A stretch of DNA of 64,000 nucleotides, from contig OX328096.1 in assembly GCA_946811185.2 (NCBI GenBank), positions 68,695,345 to 68,759,344 of the forward strand, in the 5' to 3' direction. A program made the position numbers and the translations under genes. Positions 11,347-22,039 of this stretch are shown here, piece after piece; positions within the stretch are counted from its first letter, which is position 1; the number at the start of each line of letters is the position of its first letter. The stretch comes from Hippopus hippopus. Lineage: Eukaryota; Mollusca; Bivalvia; Cardiida; Cardiidae. Under the pieces are notes generated by a model. It ran no database searches. It saw only the letters and a list, made by a program, of their open reading frames with translations, and was not told the DNA's origin.

Positions 11347-11815
11347 ATCCGTATTCACCAACCATGCATCTGAACATTTTTGGTCAGTTTTCCTCAGATT
11401 TTTTTTAAATTTGAAAGTAACACAAGTTCTGATTGGCTAAACTATTTGGTTTAGCCAATCAAAAGTTGTGTTACATTCAAATTTTGAAAATCTCAGATTA
11501 GTTGATTGATTAAATTTGAGTTGAACGCTGTTTTAACAGCTTAGGTCATATCACAGCAGTCAGTACACCTACGCATGTGTTTCTTGGCTTTCTCACAACA
11601 ATACTGACACAACTTTCTTTCCAAGTCACTGATTACTTTCTCACATGCATCAGAGGTGAGAGGCGAAAACTTGCCGGAAAGAAAGTTTGCCTCAACAGGG
11701 TATCGAACTCGCGACCACTGGGTCACGAGTCCGATATGCTAACCGCTGACCTACCCAGGCGGGCTAGAAAATCTTCGAGAATAAGGCTAAGAATTCTTGA
11801 AAATGGTTAGTGAAT
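11347..11815. mobile_element. Family-4 element with a SINE inside
   Basis: Ends GTATTCACCAACCAT and ATGGTTAGTGAATAC are inverted repeats; hairpin at 11410-11490 (GATTGGCTAAAC / GTTTAGCCAATC). About 235 bp of SINE sequence interrupts the right half. Confidence 0.7.
11527..11765 (-). mobile_element. SINE, minus strand, different tRNA head
   Basis: Read on the minus strand: GGGTAGGTCAGCGGTTAGCA (A box region) and GCGAGTTCGATACCC (B box), then a body ending near 11530. Nested in family 4. Confidence 0.65.
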
Positions 11816-11829
11816 ACAGACCCTTTTTT

Positions 11830-12045
11830 CCTTTACAAACCAGATGATGAAGACTTTTGAAAAAATGGTGGGATAAGAAGAAAATACTAATTACCATAAT
11901 TTTTTCATTTTCCCTTTATGTTTTCTACCCTCTCAGAGAAATTCCTATCATAAAGAACCATAATTATTTGAAAAGTGACCCACTAATGCTTTCAACATGG
12001 ATGTCTAAAATTCTTTTGTCTAGAATGGGATTAAGGCTGTTAAGG
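11830..12045 (-). mobile_element. Family-1 element, diverged
   Basis: CTTTACAAACCAGATGATG, hairpin AGAAGAAAATACTAATTACC, A-half end ATGTCTAAAATTCTTTTGTC. Confidence 0.6.
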
Positions 12046-12215
12046 TGCTGTTAGAAATTGTATTTCCATCTAAGATACTCATCTGTATGAAAGTTTATAA
12101 TATTTGTGTTACAATTGTTTTTCTTTTCTCTCTCTATATATAGAGTGTGTACCTGTTACCAAACAATCCCAAGTTTTAATGACTGTGAGAAAAAAGGCAA
12201 CTTGACTCGCAACTT

Positions 12216-12340
12216 AGCCTGGGTTCCAGCTCGGTCATTTTTTCCTTTTATATATTTAGACTTTACTTTGTCATTTTTGACAAAGTAACGTCCAAGTAAA
12301 AACAAGGAAAAAATGATCGAACAAGAACCCAGGCTACTTA
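12216..12340. mobile_element. Short inverted-repeat element with GCCTGGGTTC ends
   Basis: GCCTGGGTTCCAGCTCGGTC at the left and GATCGAACAAGAACCCAGGC at the right, inner arms CCTTTT/AAGGAAAAAATGA. ACTTA lies on both sides and may be the target duplication. It follows a family-1 B-half fragment at 12154-12212. Confidence 0.6.
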
Positions 12341-12348
12341 CAACTTGA

Positions 12349-12577
12349 CTCTTTGCCGAACATCTAAATTTTAGATTTGTCTGAATTCAAAGCATTTGTA
12401 GGTGACAAATAAAAGGTTACTCAAATGTCCAAATTAAGTTTTGTCTTTGATAAGGCAGAATACAGTGTGGGAAAGAGGTATTTTTTGGTAACCAGCATTT
12501 TCTCCTTTTCCCACAATGCTTTCACAAGCCCTTTTTCTTAGGATGTTTAAAACTGGGGATTGTCTTGTACAGGATTA
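12349..12577 (+). mobile_element. Family-1 element
   Basis: CTCTTTGCCGAACATC start, right hairpin arm intact, left arm decayed, ends TGTCTTGTACAGGATTAA. Confidence 0.75.
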
Positions 12578-12856
12578 ATCTTTAGTCAGTGGACAGCAAA
12601 CTTGCATGAAGATTTCCTCTATATCGTAGGTTTTAATTAGGTGACTGGAGGGTGTTGGCAGGGTAAATGGTACATGAAACATAATCTAATGCTCTGTTTG
12701 TTGAAACAAATTTGACATTTTTCTTCCATTTTCTGCAAAAAAAAAAAATTTTGTGAATCCAGTGGAGTCAAAGTATGGTGCTTTTATTTACTGGTGCAAC
12801 TACCCCATATACTGTGTTATTATACACTAAATATTTATTACAGAGATGATAAATGT

Positions 12857-13343
12857 GAGCAGTACTGTGGGAAAAGGGGGTTTAATGGATCTCCATTATC
12901 TGTTGGACCAAGCAAATTGTCATTTGCTTCTTGATCTGTAAAATCAATTTTGTTTAACAATCAACTGAATCATGAGGTAGACTGGTCATTGAACATGAAG
13001 GATTTTGACTAAAAGCAAAAATGTTTACCCTGGTCAGCCTGGGCAGACTGCGAAAGCTGACCTTGGTAAATACTTTTTTAGCAGATTCTTTAATCCTTTA
13101 CCACACAATCCCGACTTTTAACAACCCTGAGAAAGAGGCCTTTTGAAAACATTGTGGGAAAAGGAGAAAATGCTGGTAACCAGCATTTTCTCCTTTTCCC
13201 ACAATGTTTTCTACCCTTCCCAAACCAAATTTCAATTTTTCAGTCACATTTATTTTGTCATCAGCAAATGCTTTCAGTTTGGAATAGTCTAAATTTTGGT
13301 TGTTTGGTAAAGAGTTAAACCTCCTTTTCATGAAGCATGGTTC
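12857..13343. mobile_element. Family-2 element with family-1 copy nested inside
   Basis: GAGCAGTACTGTGGG at the left, GAAGCATGGTTC at the right, ATGT immediately outside both ends (12853-12856, 13344-13347). Removing the family-1 copy leaves about 258 bp, the normal family-2 length. Confidence 0.82.
13090..13318 (-). mobile_element. Family-1 TTAA hairpin element, reference copy (intact, B-to-A)
   Basis: Used here to define the family. It is flanked by TTAA on both sides. The left end reads CCTTTACCACACAATCC and the right end is the inverse of CTCTTTACCAAACA. At the centre, 13145-13211 is a 67-bp palindrome with 33-bp arms around GGTAACC. The half with CCCGACTTTTAACAACCCTG is called B (about 90 bp); the longer half ending GACAAGTCTAAAATTTTGTC in other copies is called A (about 140 bp). 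Strand + below means A then B. There is no coding capacity. TTAA targets and CCC...GGG ends fit the piggyBac superfamily. This copy sits inside a family-2 element. Confidence 0.92.
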
Positions 13344-14310
13344 ATGTGTAGCTGTGCAGCTAGTATAGATTGACTGGGAAAGATGAGATATATAAATTAT
13401 GTAGTTTGTTTGCAGTAGGATGAACTTATCTCAGTCTTGTAAACTTTCATGTATATTTGGTGGACAAAGCACAGATTTGAACCATGAGTGCAAAGCAAGA
13501 CTTAAGTTACTTTTGTAGACAAAGTTCCAGCTGTGCTTGGTGTTTCCAGGGTAAGCTTCATAGAGAAACAGCAATAACTTTCTGACCCCGAAGAAAAAGA
13601 TTTTCGGAAAAAAATACTGGTGACCTTAATTTTCTCTTGCTCTAACAGTGCTAATTTTACTCACGCAAAGACAAATCCAGTTTACTTTTTTGCCTGAAAA
13701 TGCTTTTCAGTATGTACTAGTCCGAATATTTTAGCTAGGATGTAAGCATCTGTAGATCAATTGAAATTCATTATTTTTTTTGACAATTTGATGGGGGGGG
13801 GACCCGTGCAAATTTTATAAGCATGGAATGAAATTTGTATTAAATTGCTAGTCGGGCATGGAAGTTGTGGAAATAATCTTTTTTGTCAAAACCATAACCA
13901 AACATTTATTTTTTTAACTAACATACAACTATCTAGTGTAGGTAACATATAGGAGAATTCTTTGATGAAAAGGGAAGTGTTTACATTCTTTTTCATATGG
14001 AAAGCAATGTCAGGAAAGTAGCCATTGCTTGTAGCTAGTATTTTCTCCTGTTTCCACAATCTTTCAGATCATCTTTATGCAACCAGTAAAACACCAAGCT
14101 TAGCAAAGTTGTGGGTAATGTAGATCAAAATCAGACTGCACAGAGAACAAACACAGATCTTGGGTCAAACCTGCAAGATGTGAAATATTTTGGCCAAAAA
14201 AAATTAGCTTTGAAATTGGAGTAACTTTGTTAAATTTCAATCACAGAATAATGTTTGTTTTATAAATTTGGTGCTACATGTTGAAGCTGAAAGAAAAAAG
14301 AAATAAAAAT

Positions 14311-14793
14311 GAGCAGTGCTCTGGCAATAGGGGGCTTGATGCATCTCTGTGATGCATAATACTAAGCAAGTCATCACATAATTGTGAATCCATAAAATAA
14401 TTTAGTCATACAATGGACTGAATCTGTAGGCAAAATGGTCCTTTGACCTACAGAAATTTGACTAATAGCAGAAAGTTTTGACCCAGGTGAGCCTGTGTGT
14501 ACTGCGCAGGTTGACCTGGGTCGATACTTTTTGTAGATGCATTAACTCATTACCAAACGACAAAATTTTAGGTTTGTCCAATTCAAAAGCATTTGCAGAC
14601 GACAAAATAAAAGTGACTGAAAATTTGAAATTTGTTTTGTGAAGGGTAGAAAATATTGTGGGAAAAGGAGAAAATGCTGGTTACCAGCATTTTCTTCTTT
14701 TCCCACAATGTTTTCCAAAGGCTTCTTTCTCAGGGTCGTCAAAAGTAGGGATTGTGTGGTAATGGGTTAAACCTCTTTTGCAAGAGCTTGGCT
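14311..14793. mobile_element. Family-2 element with family-1 copy nested inside
   Basis: GAGCAGTGCTCTGGCAA to CAAGAGCTTGGC; the internal TTAA of ATGCATTAAACC is occupied by the family-1 copy. About 255 bp without it. Confidence 0.78.
14542..14770 (+). mobile_element. Family-1 element, intact, nested in family 2
   Basis: TTAACTCATTACCAAACGAC to GTGTGGTAATGGGTTAA; hairpin arms almost perfect. Confidence 0.92.
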
Positions 14794-15375
14794 TGTTTGT
14801 TTTCATATTCATGATCCACCTTATCTATATGGAAAAATAAATAAAACCTATTTCTGTGATGATGTAAATAAAACTGTATACCATTATTTTTTCTGATAAC
14901 TAAATTTTTTTTGTGATCAGTCAAAGTAGTTTGTGCTGCCTATGTAATTCCCTATTTTTGGTACAGACATACGATCTATTCAATTCCATTCACTTTATCC
15001 ATTTAGATCTACGTGTCAGTTTCCTGTAATGTTGTGTCCGTGTTCAAGAATTATAGCCATGCAATGGAGGCTTTTGTCATCACAAAAATATTTTCTTTGC
15101 ATTCAAATGGGATTTTCCCAAATTTATATAATAAACTTTATTTTTCTTGAGCAAACACTCAATTGTTAATCAACTTTTAAATTTTGGATCCATGAATTGT
15201 TTAGCAGGTCTGGAACTACATGTACACAATTTCATCTTGTAGCTTTCTTTCTATCCTGTAACTCTTTCATTCAAATGTTTCTGTCACTGTTTATCAGATT
15301 ACAATGTTTCAAGCACATTGATATTGAAAGCATTTACAAATACCAAATTTAGTGTGACTCAACCATTTTTTTCTT

Positions 15376-15600
15376 TAGCCCATTAGCACACAAACCCGAG
15401 TTTTAGCGACCCTAGGGGAAGAAGGCTTTTGAAAACATTTTCGGAAAAGGAGAAAATGCTGGTTGCCAGTATTTTCTCCCATTCCAAAAATGCTTTCTAC
15501 CCTATGAAAGACAAAATGCATCATTTGAACCACATTTAAATTGTTATCTGCAAATGTTAATTTGGACAGGTATAGATTTTTGTCATGTGGTAAGGGTTAA
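15376..15600 (-). mobile_element. Family-1 element
   Basis: CCCATTAGCACACAAACCC to CATGTGGTAAGGGTTAA; hairpin arms carry several mismatches. Confidence 0.8.
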
Positions 15601-15775
15601 TAGGGTAGAAAATGCAGTGGCAGGAGGAGAAAAATGTTTGTCACCAACTTTGTCCCCTTTAACAACAATGTTTCAAATGTTTACTTCCTCAGTCGTTAAA
15701 AATATGGAATGGTTTGTGCAAATGCTTTCAAAATGGATGTATCTAAAGTTTATTGTCTGGATAAAGTGTTAGAGG
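15601..15775. mobile_element. Family-1 chimeric fragment
   Basis: Inner hairpin and B-half sequence to 15715 is followed by an outer A-half end in inverted sense (GCAAATGCTTTCAAAATGGA), so the two halves come from different events. Confidence 0.5.
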
Positions 15776-16372
15776 CTTAATAGCTGCCAAAAGTAAACAA
15801 GGCGGGTGTTGAAATGCATTTAGATTTAAACCACACCATCGAAAAGTACCTAAATTATCGTGAAGATGAGTATCTGCTATTGTACCCTTCGTCCGAGTGT
15901 TAGTTGCTGGCAGAAAGGTGAAATTTAATACTAGGTAAAAGGTTGCCAAGTTGCTCTGTCTTATGTTTACTTTCTACCTGGTTTTCAGATCCATTTTTCT
16001 GCTAGTGACTAACACTTGGATCGACCGTACAGTTACAGATTGTCATCTTCACAATAATTTCCATACTTTAAAATGATATGATTTTAATTTGTATGTATTT
16101 TAACACCCACATTGTTTACTTCTGGCCACAACTTGGACTTTAATGAGATGAGGATTATTTTTGCTTCAAACATGAAAGGAAAAATTTAAGAAAATAAGGA
16201 AAAAGAATCAAAACACTTTTGCCTAGATTTATTCTGCTTTTTGCATTTTGTGCTTTGATAAAAATAAATTATGGGAGAGCAATCATGATGACTTGCATGC
16301 ATTTGTATGTCAATTAAAAAGTTCTTTTTTTGTATGTGTGTTGTTTGTACTTTATTGTTAGATAGGATAGGT

Positions 16373-16594
16373 TTAACCCTTTACCAAATAATCCTGAGTT
16401 TTAATGACCCTAAAGAAGATGACTTGAAAACACTGCAGGAAAAGGAGAAAATGCTGGTAAACGGCATGTTCTCCTTTTCCTAAAATGTTTTCTATCCCTC
16501 CAAAATCCAATCTAAATGTTTGAGCTACATTTATTTTCTGCAAATGCTTTCAATTTGGACAAGTCTAACATTCTGTTGTTTGGTAAAGGGTTAA
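16373..16594 (-). mobile_element. Family-1 element, intact ends
   Basis: TTAACCCTTTACCAAATAATC to TGTTTGGTAAAGGGTTAA. Confidence 0.88.
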
Positions 16595-16959
16595 AAAACT
16601 GCTTAAGATGAGATTATTGCACTGTTTTTTTTTTTTTTTCATTTTTTTTTTTCTAACTTTTAAGTGATAATGAAATAGGTATAATCTATATTTAGCTATA
16701 TTGTGAAAAAACACTATGCCTGTGTTCCTATTTTCTTCAACAGGTTCCACAGATTTTCTAACATATGTGTATGCAAGTCATATCATGCCAAACAGATTGT
16801 GTCATAAATGGTTGCATACATTATAGTAATTCAGCTGTATTGTTTGCCTCCCCGCAAAGAAAATAAAATCTAAAAAAAGCATATAGTGTCGTTGTTATTT
16901 TTTCTGTCTTGAACTGCCATATTTCAAAATTCTGTAACTGACTTTATTTTTTTTTTTTT

Positions 16960-17485
16960 TCTTTATTCTCCCCCCGTCAGGATCGGGAGACATATTGTTT
17001 TTCCCCGTGTGTCTGTCTGTCTGTCCATCTGTCTGTCTGTCCGTCACAAACCGTGTCCACTCTATAACTTCACACATTTGTAGAGCTCCATCAGACCAAG
17101 TGTCATGTGCAAGAACCATAACTCTGGCTTGCATATTTTTCGATTTATTTCCCTTTTAATATTTTCCGCCACAAATCGTGTCTGCTCTGTCACTCAAAAA
17201 CCTTTTGAGATATTTTGATAAAACTTCACACATTTGTAGAGCTCCATCAGACCAAGTGTCATGTGCAAGAACCATAACTGGTTTGCATATTTTTCGAGTT
17301 ATTTCCCTTTGATTATTTTCCTTACTCATTTTACGCACAATTTTGTGTCCGCTCTATAACTTGAAAACTGTCAGACAAAAATGACCATTATTTCAGTTAG
17401 AACTTGCCTTGGTCACATTTCAATCCTTCTGACACCAAAAAGGGGGGAGACATCTGTTTTTTTTGTAGAAAACAAGTTCTAGTCT
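16960..17485. mobile_element. Pearl-like element: inverted G/C-run ends, (TCTG)n, tandem core
   Basis: Left CTCCCCCCGTCAGGATCGGG, then a TCTG microsatellite at about 17009-17045, then about two core units sharing CACATTTGTAGAGCTCCATC (17081 and 17230), then AAAAGGGGGGAGACATCTG. This layout matches the pearl/Helitron-like elements known from bivalves. Confidence 0.65.
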
Positions 17486-17496
17486 CCTTTAGCTGA

Positions 17497-17787
17497 GCCC
17501 GGGCAGCTTGGTCAATAGCGTACAGGACTTAAGAACAGGCTGTTGCTGATTTGATCCCATTTCTTTCCAAGAATTAATGATAGTCTTTGCCACAGGTTTC
17601 ATTCCGCTCTCACTGCTGACCATTGTCTCAACGATGGTTATGTTGGAAAGCTACCAGTGGCTTGGAGAGAATATTGTGTTGGGTACTGGTAAAAGAAATT
17701 CCAGGAGAGCATGGATGGGTGCACTGGCGGCCGCGATATAACTGAAATAATGTTGAAATCAAAATTAAACACCATACAATCAATCAG

Positions 17788-17793
<6 letters not shown>
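17497..17793 (+). mobile_element. SINE (main family), diverged
   Basis: GAGCCCGGGCAGCTTGGTCA head, body with GTTGGGTACTGGTAAAAG, tail CACCATACAATCAATCAGTC. Confidence 0.75.

Positions 17794-17795
<2 letters not shown>

Positions 17796-17826
<31 letters not shown>
17796..17826. repeat. (TC)n microsatellite
   Basis: About 28 bp of TC dinucleotides directly after the SINE tail. Confidence 0.85.
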
Positions 17827-18022
17827 AGCAGGTAGTTGTAAACATGATATGTATTTTGGGCCAGCGGCCTATATTTACGGTAATAAAATGTTCTGAGTTC
17901 TCATGACCCTACTAAGATGCCTAATAACTTCAATAGCCTTGATCCCCAAGGTTAAAATTCAAGATCTTACTAAAAATGCTTTGTGAAGTCTAACTGTGCC
18001 ATTTCATGTCAATGGTTTGGTG

Positions 18023-18239
18023 TTTAAATCTTTTCCAAATGACAAATATGTAGACATGTCAAAATTGAAAACACTTGCAAATGGCAATTCAAATATGGCC
18101 CAAATGATGGAATTTGCCCCTCATAAGGTGGAAAACATTGTGGGGAATGGAGAAAATGCATTTTCTCCTTTTCTCACAATATTTTCCAAAGGCTTCTTTC
18201 TCAGGGTAGTTAAAAGTCAAATTGTATGGTAAGGAGTTA
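18023..18239 (+). mobile_element. Family-1 element, shortened hairpin
   Basis: TTTAAATCTTTTCCAAATGAC to TGTATGGTAAGGAGTTA; the hairpin apex with GGTTACC is deleted (AATGCATT joins the arms). Confidence 0.78.
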
Positions 18240-18490
18240 GTCTTATTCAACTGTATTTTAGTGATATCATGGAAGCCAGTGCAACTAATCATGGATTTCC
18301 TGATTTCTTAACTAGTATTTTGTAAAATACTCTCTCCAAGACACCAGCTGGTTTCATGCATTAATCAAAGTTGATATAATGTTTAGCAGTGAGAGATGAA
18401 TGAACTCTGTCTATATGGCATTTATCAATCCTTGGTAAAAGATTGTGATTGGTGAGCTGGTAATTTGAATTTGCAACCCCTTGATTTGAC

Positions 18491-18712
18491 TTACCTCTTT
18501 ACCAAACAATCCCGAGTTTTAAGGACTCTGAGAAAGAAAGCTTTTGAATACATTGTGGGGAAATGCTGGTAACCTGCATTTTCTCCCTTTCCCACACTGT
18601 TTTCTACCCTATCAGAAAAGAATTGCACCATTTAAGCCACAATGAAATTGTCGTCTGCAAATGCTTTCAACTTGGACAAGGCTAAAATTTTGTCACCTGG
18701 TAAAGGGTTAAT
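18491..18712 (-). mobile_element. Family-1 element
   Basis: CTCTTTACCAAACAATCCC to CACCTGGTAAAGGGTTAA; part of the left arm deleted. Confidence 0.8.
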
Positions 18713-18726
18713 AGCGGACAATGATC

Positions 18727-18917
18727 TTAACCCTTTATCGTGCAATGCCAACTTTTAACAACCCTGGGAAAGATGCCTTTTTATAACAGTATGGGTAAAG
18801 GAGAAAATGGTTAGCAGCATTTTCTCCCTTTCCCACACTATTTTTAACCCTATTAAATTAGAATTGCACCATTTAAGCCACATTGAAATTGTTGTTAAAA
18901 ACTGTTAAAGGATTAAA
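18727..18917 (-). mobile_element. Family-1 element, A half deleted
   Basis: TTAACCCTTTATCGTGCAATG; the inner A half shares GAATTGCACCATTTAAGCCA with the previous copy, so the two are close relatives. Confidence 0.72.
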
Positions 18918-19059
18918 AGCGGACAATGATGTTAACAGTTTTGTGTATAATCCAGGTAAAATAAAAAACTCCAGACCCATCAGGAAAGGTAGGTGCACTC
19001 TCTTGACATTACTGAAATACTGTTGAAAACCATACAAAAAATTAACAAATTATTGTCAA

Positions 19060-19530
19060 TCTCTTAAACAAAAGACAGTAAAAAAGAAATATTTTCAGGC
19101 TATATTTGAAATAATTTTTTGCAACACACAAATACAATGAAGCACAACTTTTCTGGCAACTGTTGATGCAACTGTATATATATAGAAAAAGGAAAGCTCA
19201 TTTCATTACCAAATGACAAAATTTTGGACTTGTCCAAATTGAAGGCAATTGCAGATGACAAAGGTGGCAAAAATGATACAACTCTTTCTTAATAGAGTAG
19301 AAAACAATGTGGGAAAAGGAGAAAATGCTAGTTACCAGCATTTTCTACTTTCCTCACAATGGTTTCTAAAGGCTTCTTCCAAAAGGTCCTTAAAAGTTGG
19401 GACTGTGTGGTAAAAAGTTCAACTAATTTGACATGTCAGAATTGGAAGAGTTAAAAATAACCCCGCAGGAGGACTGTAAAATGGAACTATTTTTTCTCTG
19501 AATCTATAATCTACCGGAGGAGACAATCTT
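19060..19530 (+). repeat. Segmental repeat P, copy P1
   Basis: ACAAAAGACAGTAAAAAAG to GGAGACAATCTTAA, interrupted at an internal TTAA position by a family-1 copy (19201-19421). Paralogues: P2 19727-20133, P3 22348-22775, P4 24443-25016. Confidence 0.8.
19201..19421 (+). mobile_element. Family-1 element inserted in P1
   Basis: ATTACCAAATGACAAAATTTTGG to GTGTGGTAAAAAGTTCAA. Flanks GGAAAGC... and ...AACTAATTTG are contiguous in P2 and P3. Confidence 0.88.
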
Positions 19531-19725
19531 AACTCTTTACCTCAAGACAAAATTTTAGACTTGTCCAATCTGTAAGCTTTTGCAGACGACAAATAAAATG
19601 TGGCACAAATGATACTGTTTGTATCAGAAAGGGTTGAAAACACTGTTGGAAAAGGAGAAAATGCTGGTTACCTTACCTTCTAAGGGTCATTAAAAGTCTG
19701 AATTGTGTAGTAAAGGGTTGAACAA
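19528..19725 (+). mobile_element. Family-1 element lacking the right hairpin arm, at the P1/P2 junction
   Basis: TTAACTCTTTACCTCAAGAC, left arm to GCTGGTTACC, then directly TTCTAAGGGTCATTAAAAG. It sits exactly between P1 and P2. Confidence 0.82.
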
Positions 19726-19726
19726 A

Positions 19727-20133
19727 AGGCAGTAAAAAGAATTATTTTCAGGCTATCTAAAAACCTGTTTTGCAATAGACAAAAGAAATACAATGAAGCA
19801 CAACTTTCCTGGTGACTGTTGATGCAACTGTATAGAAAAAGGAAAGCATTAAACTAATTTGAAGATGTCTGTATTGGAAGTGTTAAAAATAACCAGGGAG
19901 GAGAACCTATAATGGAACTTTTTTTCTTCTATCTAAAATCTACCGCAGGAGACAATCTTAAAAAGTTATTTGGATTCTTCTTTCAGTCAGGTTTAAAAGT
20001 CTAGACTGCAAATAGCTGGATTACACAAAAAAAGGCCACCAATTTTATCCTATTTTATCTGCATCGTAAATTTCTGACCCTGGAAAATTCTCCTGGTTAT
20101 GTGATGTGTGGTTAACAGTACTCTTAGTGCTTT
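19727..20133 (+). repeat. Segmental repeat P, copy P2 (empty family-1 site)
   Basis: GGAAAGCATTAAACTAATTTG at 19841 onward has the uninterrupted TTAA (19849-19852) that is filled in P1 and P4. Its 3' part contains CTACCGCAGGAGACAATC. Confidence 0.85.
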
Positions 20134-20341
20134 CACCTTTTACCACACAATTCTGAGTTTTAACGACCCTGGGGATGAAGCCTTTAGAAAACATTGTAGG
20201 AAAAGAAGAAAATGCTGGTTACCAGCATTTTCTCCTTTTTCCACAATGTCTTCAACCCTCAAAGATTTGGTCCATCATTTGAGCCATTTCAAATTGTTGT
20301 CTGCAAATGCTTTCAAATTTTTGTTGTGTGGTAAAAAGTTT
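20133..20341 (-). mobile_element. Family-1 element in duplicated block
   Basis: CCTTTTACCACACAATTCTG to TTGTGTGGTAAAAAGTT; paralogous to 22775-22995 and 25016-25232. Confidence 0.82.
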
Positions 20342-20546
20342 TCTTGTTACCAAATGGTAAAATCTTAGACTCATCCAAAACTAAAGTATTTGCAAAAATC
20401 TGAATCACTAATTGAATTTTGTCTCTGTCGAAAACATTGAAGAGAAAAGCTGGTTAAGAGCATTTTCTCCTTTTTCCACTCTGTTTTTATAAGCCTTCTT
20501 CCTTAAGGTCATTTAATCAAGTGGTTGTTTGAAAAGGGTGAACTCG
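20342..20546 (+). mobile_element. Family-1 element, shortened hairpin
   Basis: TTGTTACCAAATGGTAAAATC to GTTTGAAAAGGGTGAA; paralogous to 22999-23205 and 25233-25758 (SINE-interrupted). Confidence 0.75.
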
Positions 20547-20577
20547 GAAAAATATTGCTATTTTAGGACAGATTCTG

Positions 20578-20805
20578 TAACAGTTTACCATACAATACTG
20601 GTATTTAACGACTCTGATGACAAAATACTAGACACTCTAAGAGAAGAAGAAAAGATAATGTTGATAAAAGTTTTCTTCTCCTTTTCTCACTATGTTTTCT
20701 AACCTATTAGTTCATTCCTACATTCGAGACATCATTTATTTGATTGACTTAAAAACTTTCAACATAGATAAATCCAGAAATTTATTGTCTGGTAAACGTG
20801 TTTTG
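20578..20805 (-). mobile_element. Family-1 element, diverged
   Basis: AGTTTACCATACAATACTGG to TGTCTGGTAAACGTG; paralogous to 23240-23470 and 25775-25990. Confidence 0.72.
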
Positions 20806-20808
20806 AAC

Positions 20809-21145
20809 TTTTAATCCTCTCCCATATAATCTTGTGTTATTAGCAACCTGTAGAAAAGGAGCTTTCTGGAAACAATGTGAGAAAAGGAGAAATGCAGGTT
20901 ACCAGCATTTAACTTTTAATCCTCTCCCATGTAATCATGTGTTATTAACAACCCGTAGAAAAGAAGCTTTCTGGTAACAATGTGAGAAAAGGAGATAATG
21001 CTGGTTTCTAGCATTTTCTCCTTTTTCCACAATGTTTTCTGCCCATTCCATAACAAATTTAACATTCAAGTCACAATTTAATTGTTGTCTGCAAATCCTT
21101 GTATTCCAGAAGAGTCTGAAGATTTGTCTTCTGGTAATACTTTTA
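20809..21145 (-). mobile_element. Family-1 element with two 105-bp B units
   Basis: TTTTAATCC starts at 20809 and 20914, exactly 105 bp apart, then hairpin and A half. Same locus as the nine-unit array at 26011 and the single-unit copy at 23480. Confidence 0.85.
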
Positions 21146-21317
21146 AGCCTTTTAGGAGCACAATAGATACATTTTTTAGTTAGTTGAATATCCAGTGATA
21201 GTGTAGTTTTTGCCCCAACATCTCATAAAGTATCGCAAAGCCTAGTTTACGGAAAGTCTTTACCATGTAACAGAATTTCAGACTTGTTCAAATTAAAAGA
21301 ATTTGCAGACCATAACT

Positions 21318-21665
21318 TAACCCTTTACGTCACAATCCAAAATTTTAACGACCTTGAGGAGGAAGGCTTTTGAAAACATTGTGGGAAAAGGAGAAAATGC
21401 TAGTTACCAGCATTTTCTCCTTTTCTCACACAGTGTTAACCGTTAACGTCACAATCCAGAGTTTTAAAGACCCTGAGGAGAAGGGCTTTTGAAAACATTG
21501 TGGGAAAAGGAGAAAATGCTGGCAACCAACATTTTCTCCTTTTCCCACACTGTTTTTCACCCTATGCTATACTAAGTTCATCACTAGAGCCACATTCTAT
21601 ATGCCATTGTAAAAGCTTTGAATTTGGACCATTCTAAAAAATTTTGTTGTGTTGTGAAGAATTAA
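21318..21665 (-). mobile_element. Family-1 dimer (B-hairpin, then full B-to-A copy)
   Basis: TTAACCCTTTACGTCACAATC, hairpin to CTTTTCTCACACAGTG, then a second TTAACCGTTAACGTCACAATC copy; ends GTGTTGTGAAGAATTAA. A short A-half fragment precedes it at 21257-21319. Confidence 0.82.
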
Positions 21666-21667
21666 CT

Positions 21668-21894
21668 GCTGCTACTATTATGGAGAAAGATTTTGAAAAT
21701 AAAAGAAAACATTGTTGGTAGAGGAGAAAATGCTGGTTACCAGCATTACCAGCAGGTAACCAGCATTTTCTGCTTTCTCACAGTGTTTTTCACCCTATGC
21801 TATACTAGGTTCACCATCTGAGCCACATTCTATGTCATTGTAAAAGCTTTGAATTTGGAACATTCTGAAATTTTGTTGTGTGGTGAAGAATTAA
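21668..21894 (-). mobile_element. Family-1 element with duplicated hairpin apex
   Basis: The apex reads GGTTACCAGCATTACCAGCA followed by GGTAACCAGC: an apex duplication; ends GTGTGGTGAAGAATTAA. Confidence 0.75.
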
Positions 21895-22035
21895 TTGGAG
21901 AAAGCTTTTGAAAATAAAGAAAACATTGTGGGTAAAGGAGAAAATGCTGGTTACCAGCATTTTCTCCTTTTCCCAAAATGTTTTCAAAAGGCCTCTTCCT
22001 CAGGGTTGTGTCAATTCAGGATTGTGTGGTAAAGA
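21895..22035. mobile_element. Family-1 symmetric B-B element, left end truncated
   Basis: AGCTTTTGAAAATAAAGAAAAC on the left mirrors TTTTCAAAAGGCCTCTTCC on the right; perfect arms around GGTTACC. Confidence 0.7.
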
Positions 22036-22039
22036 AGGG

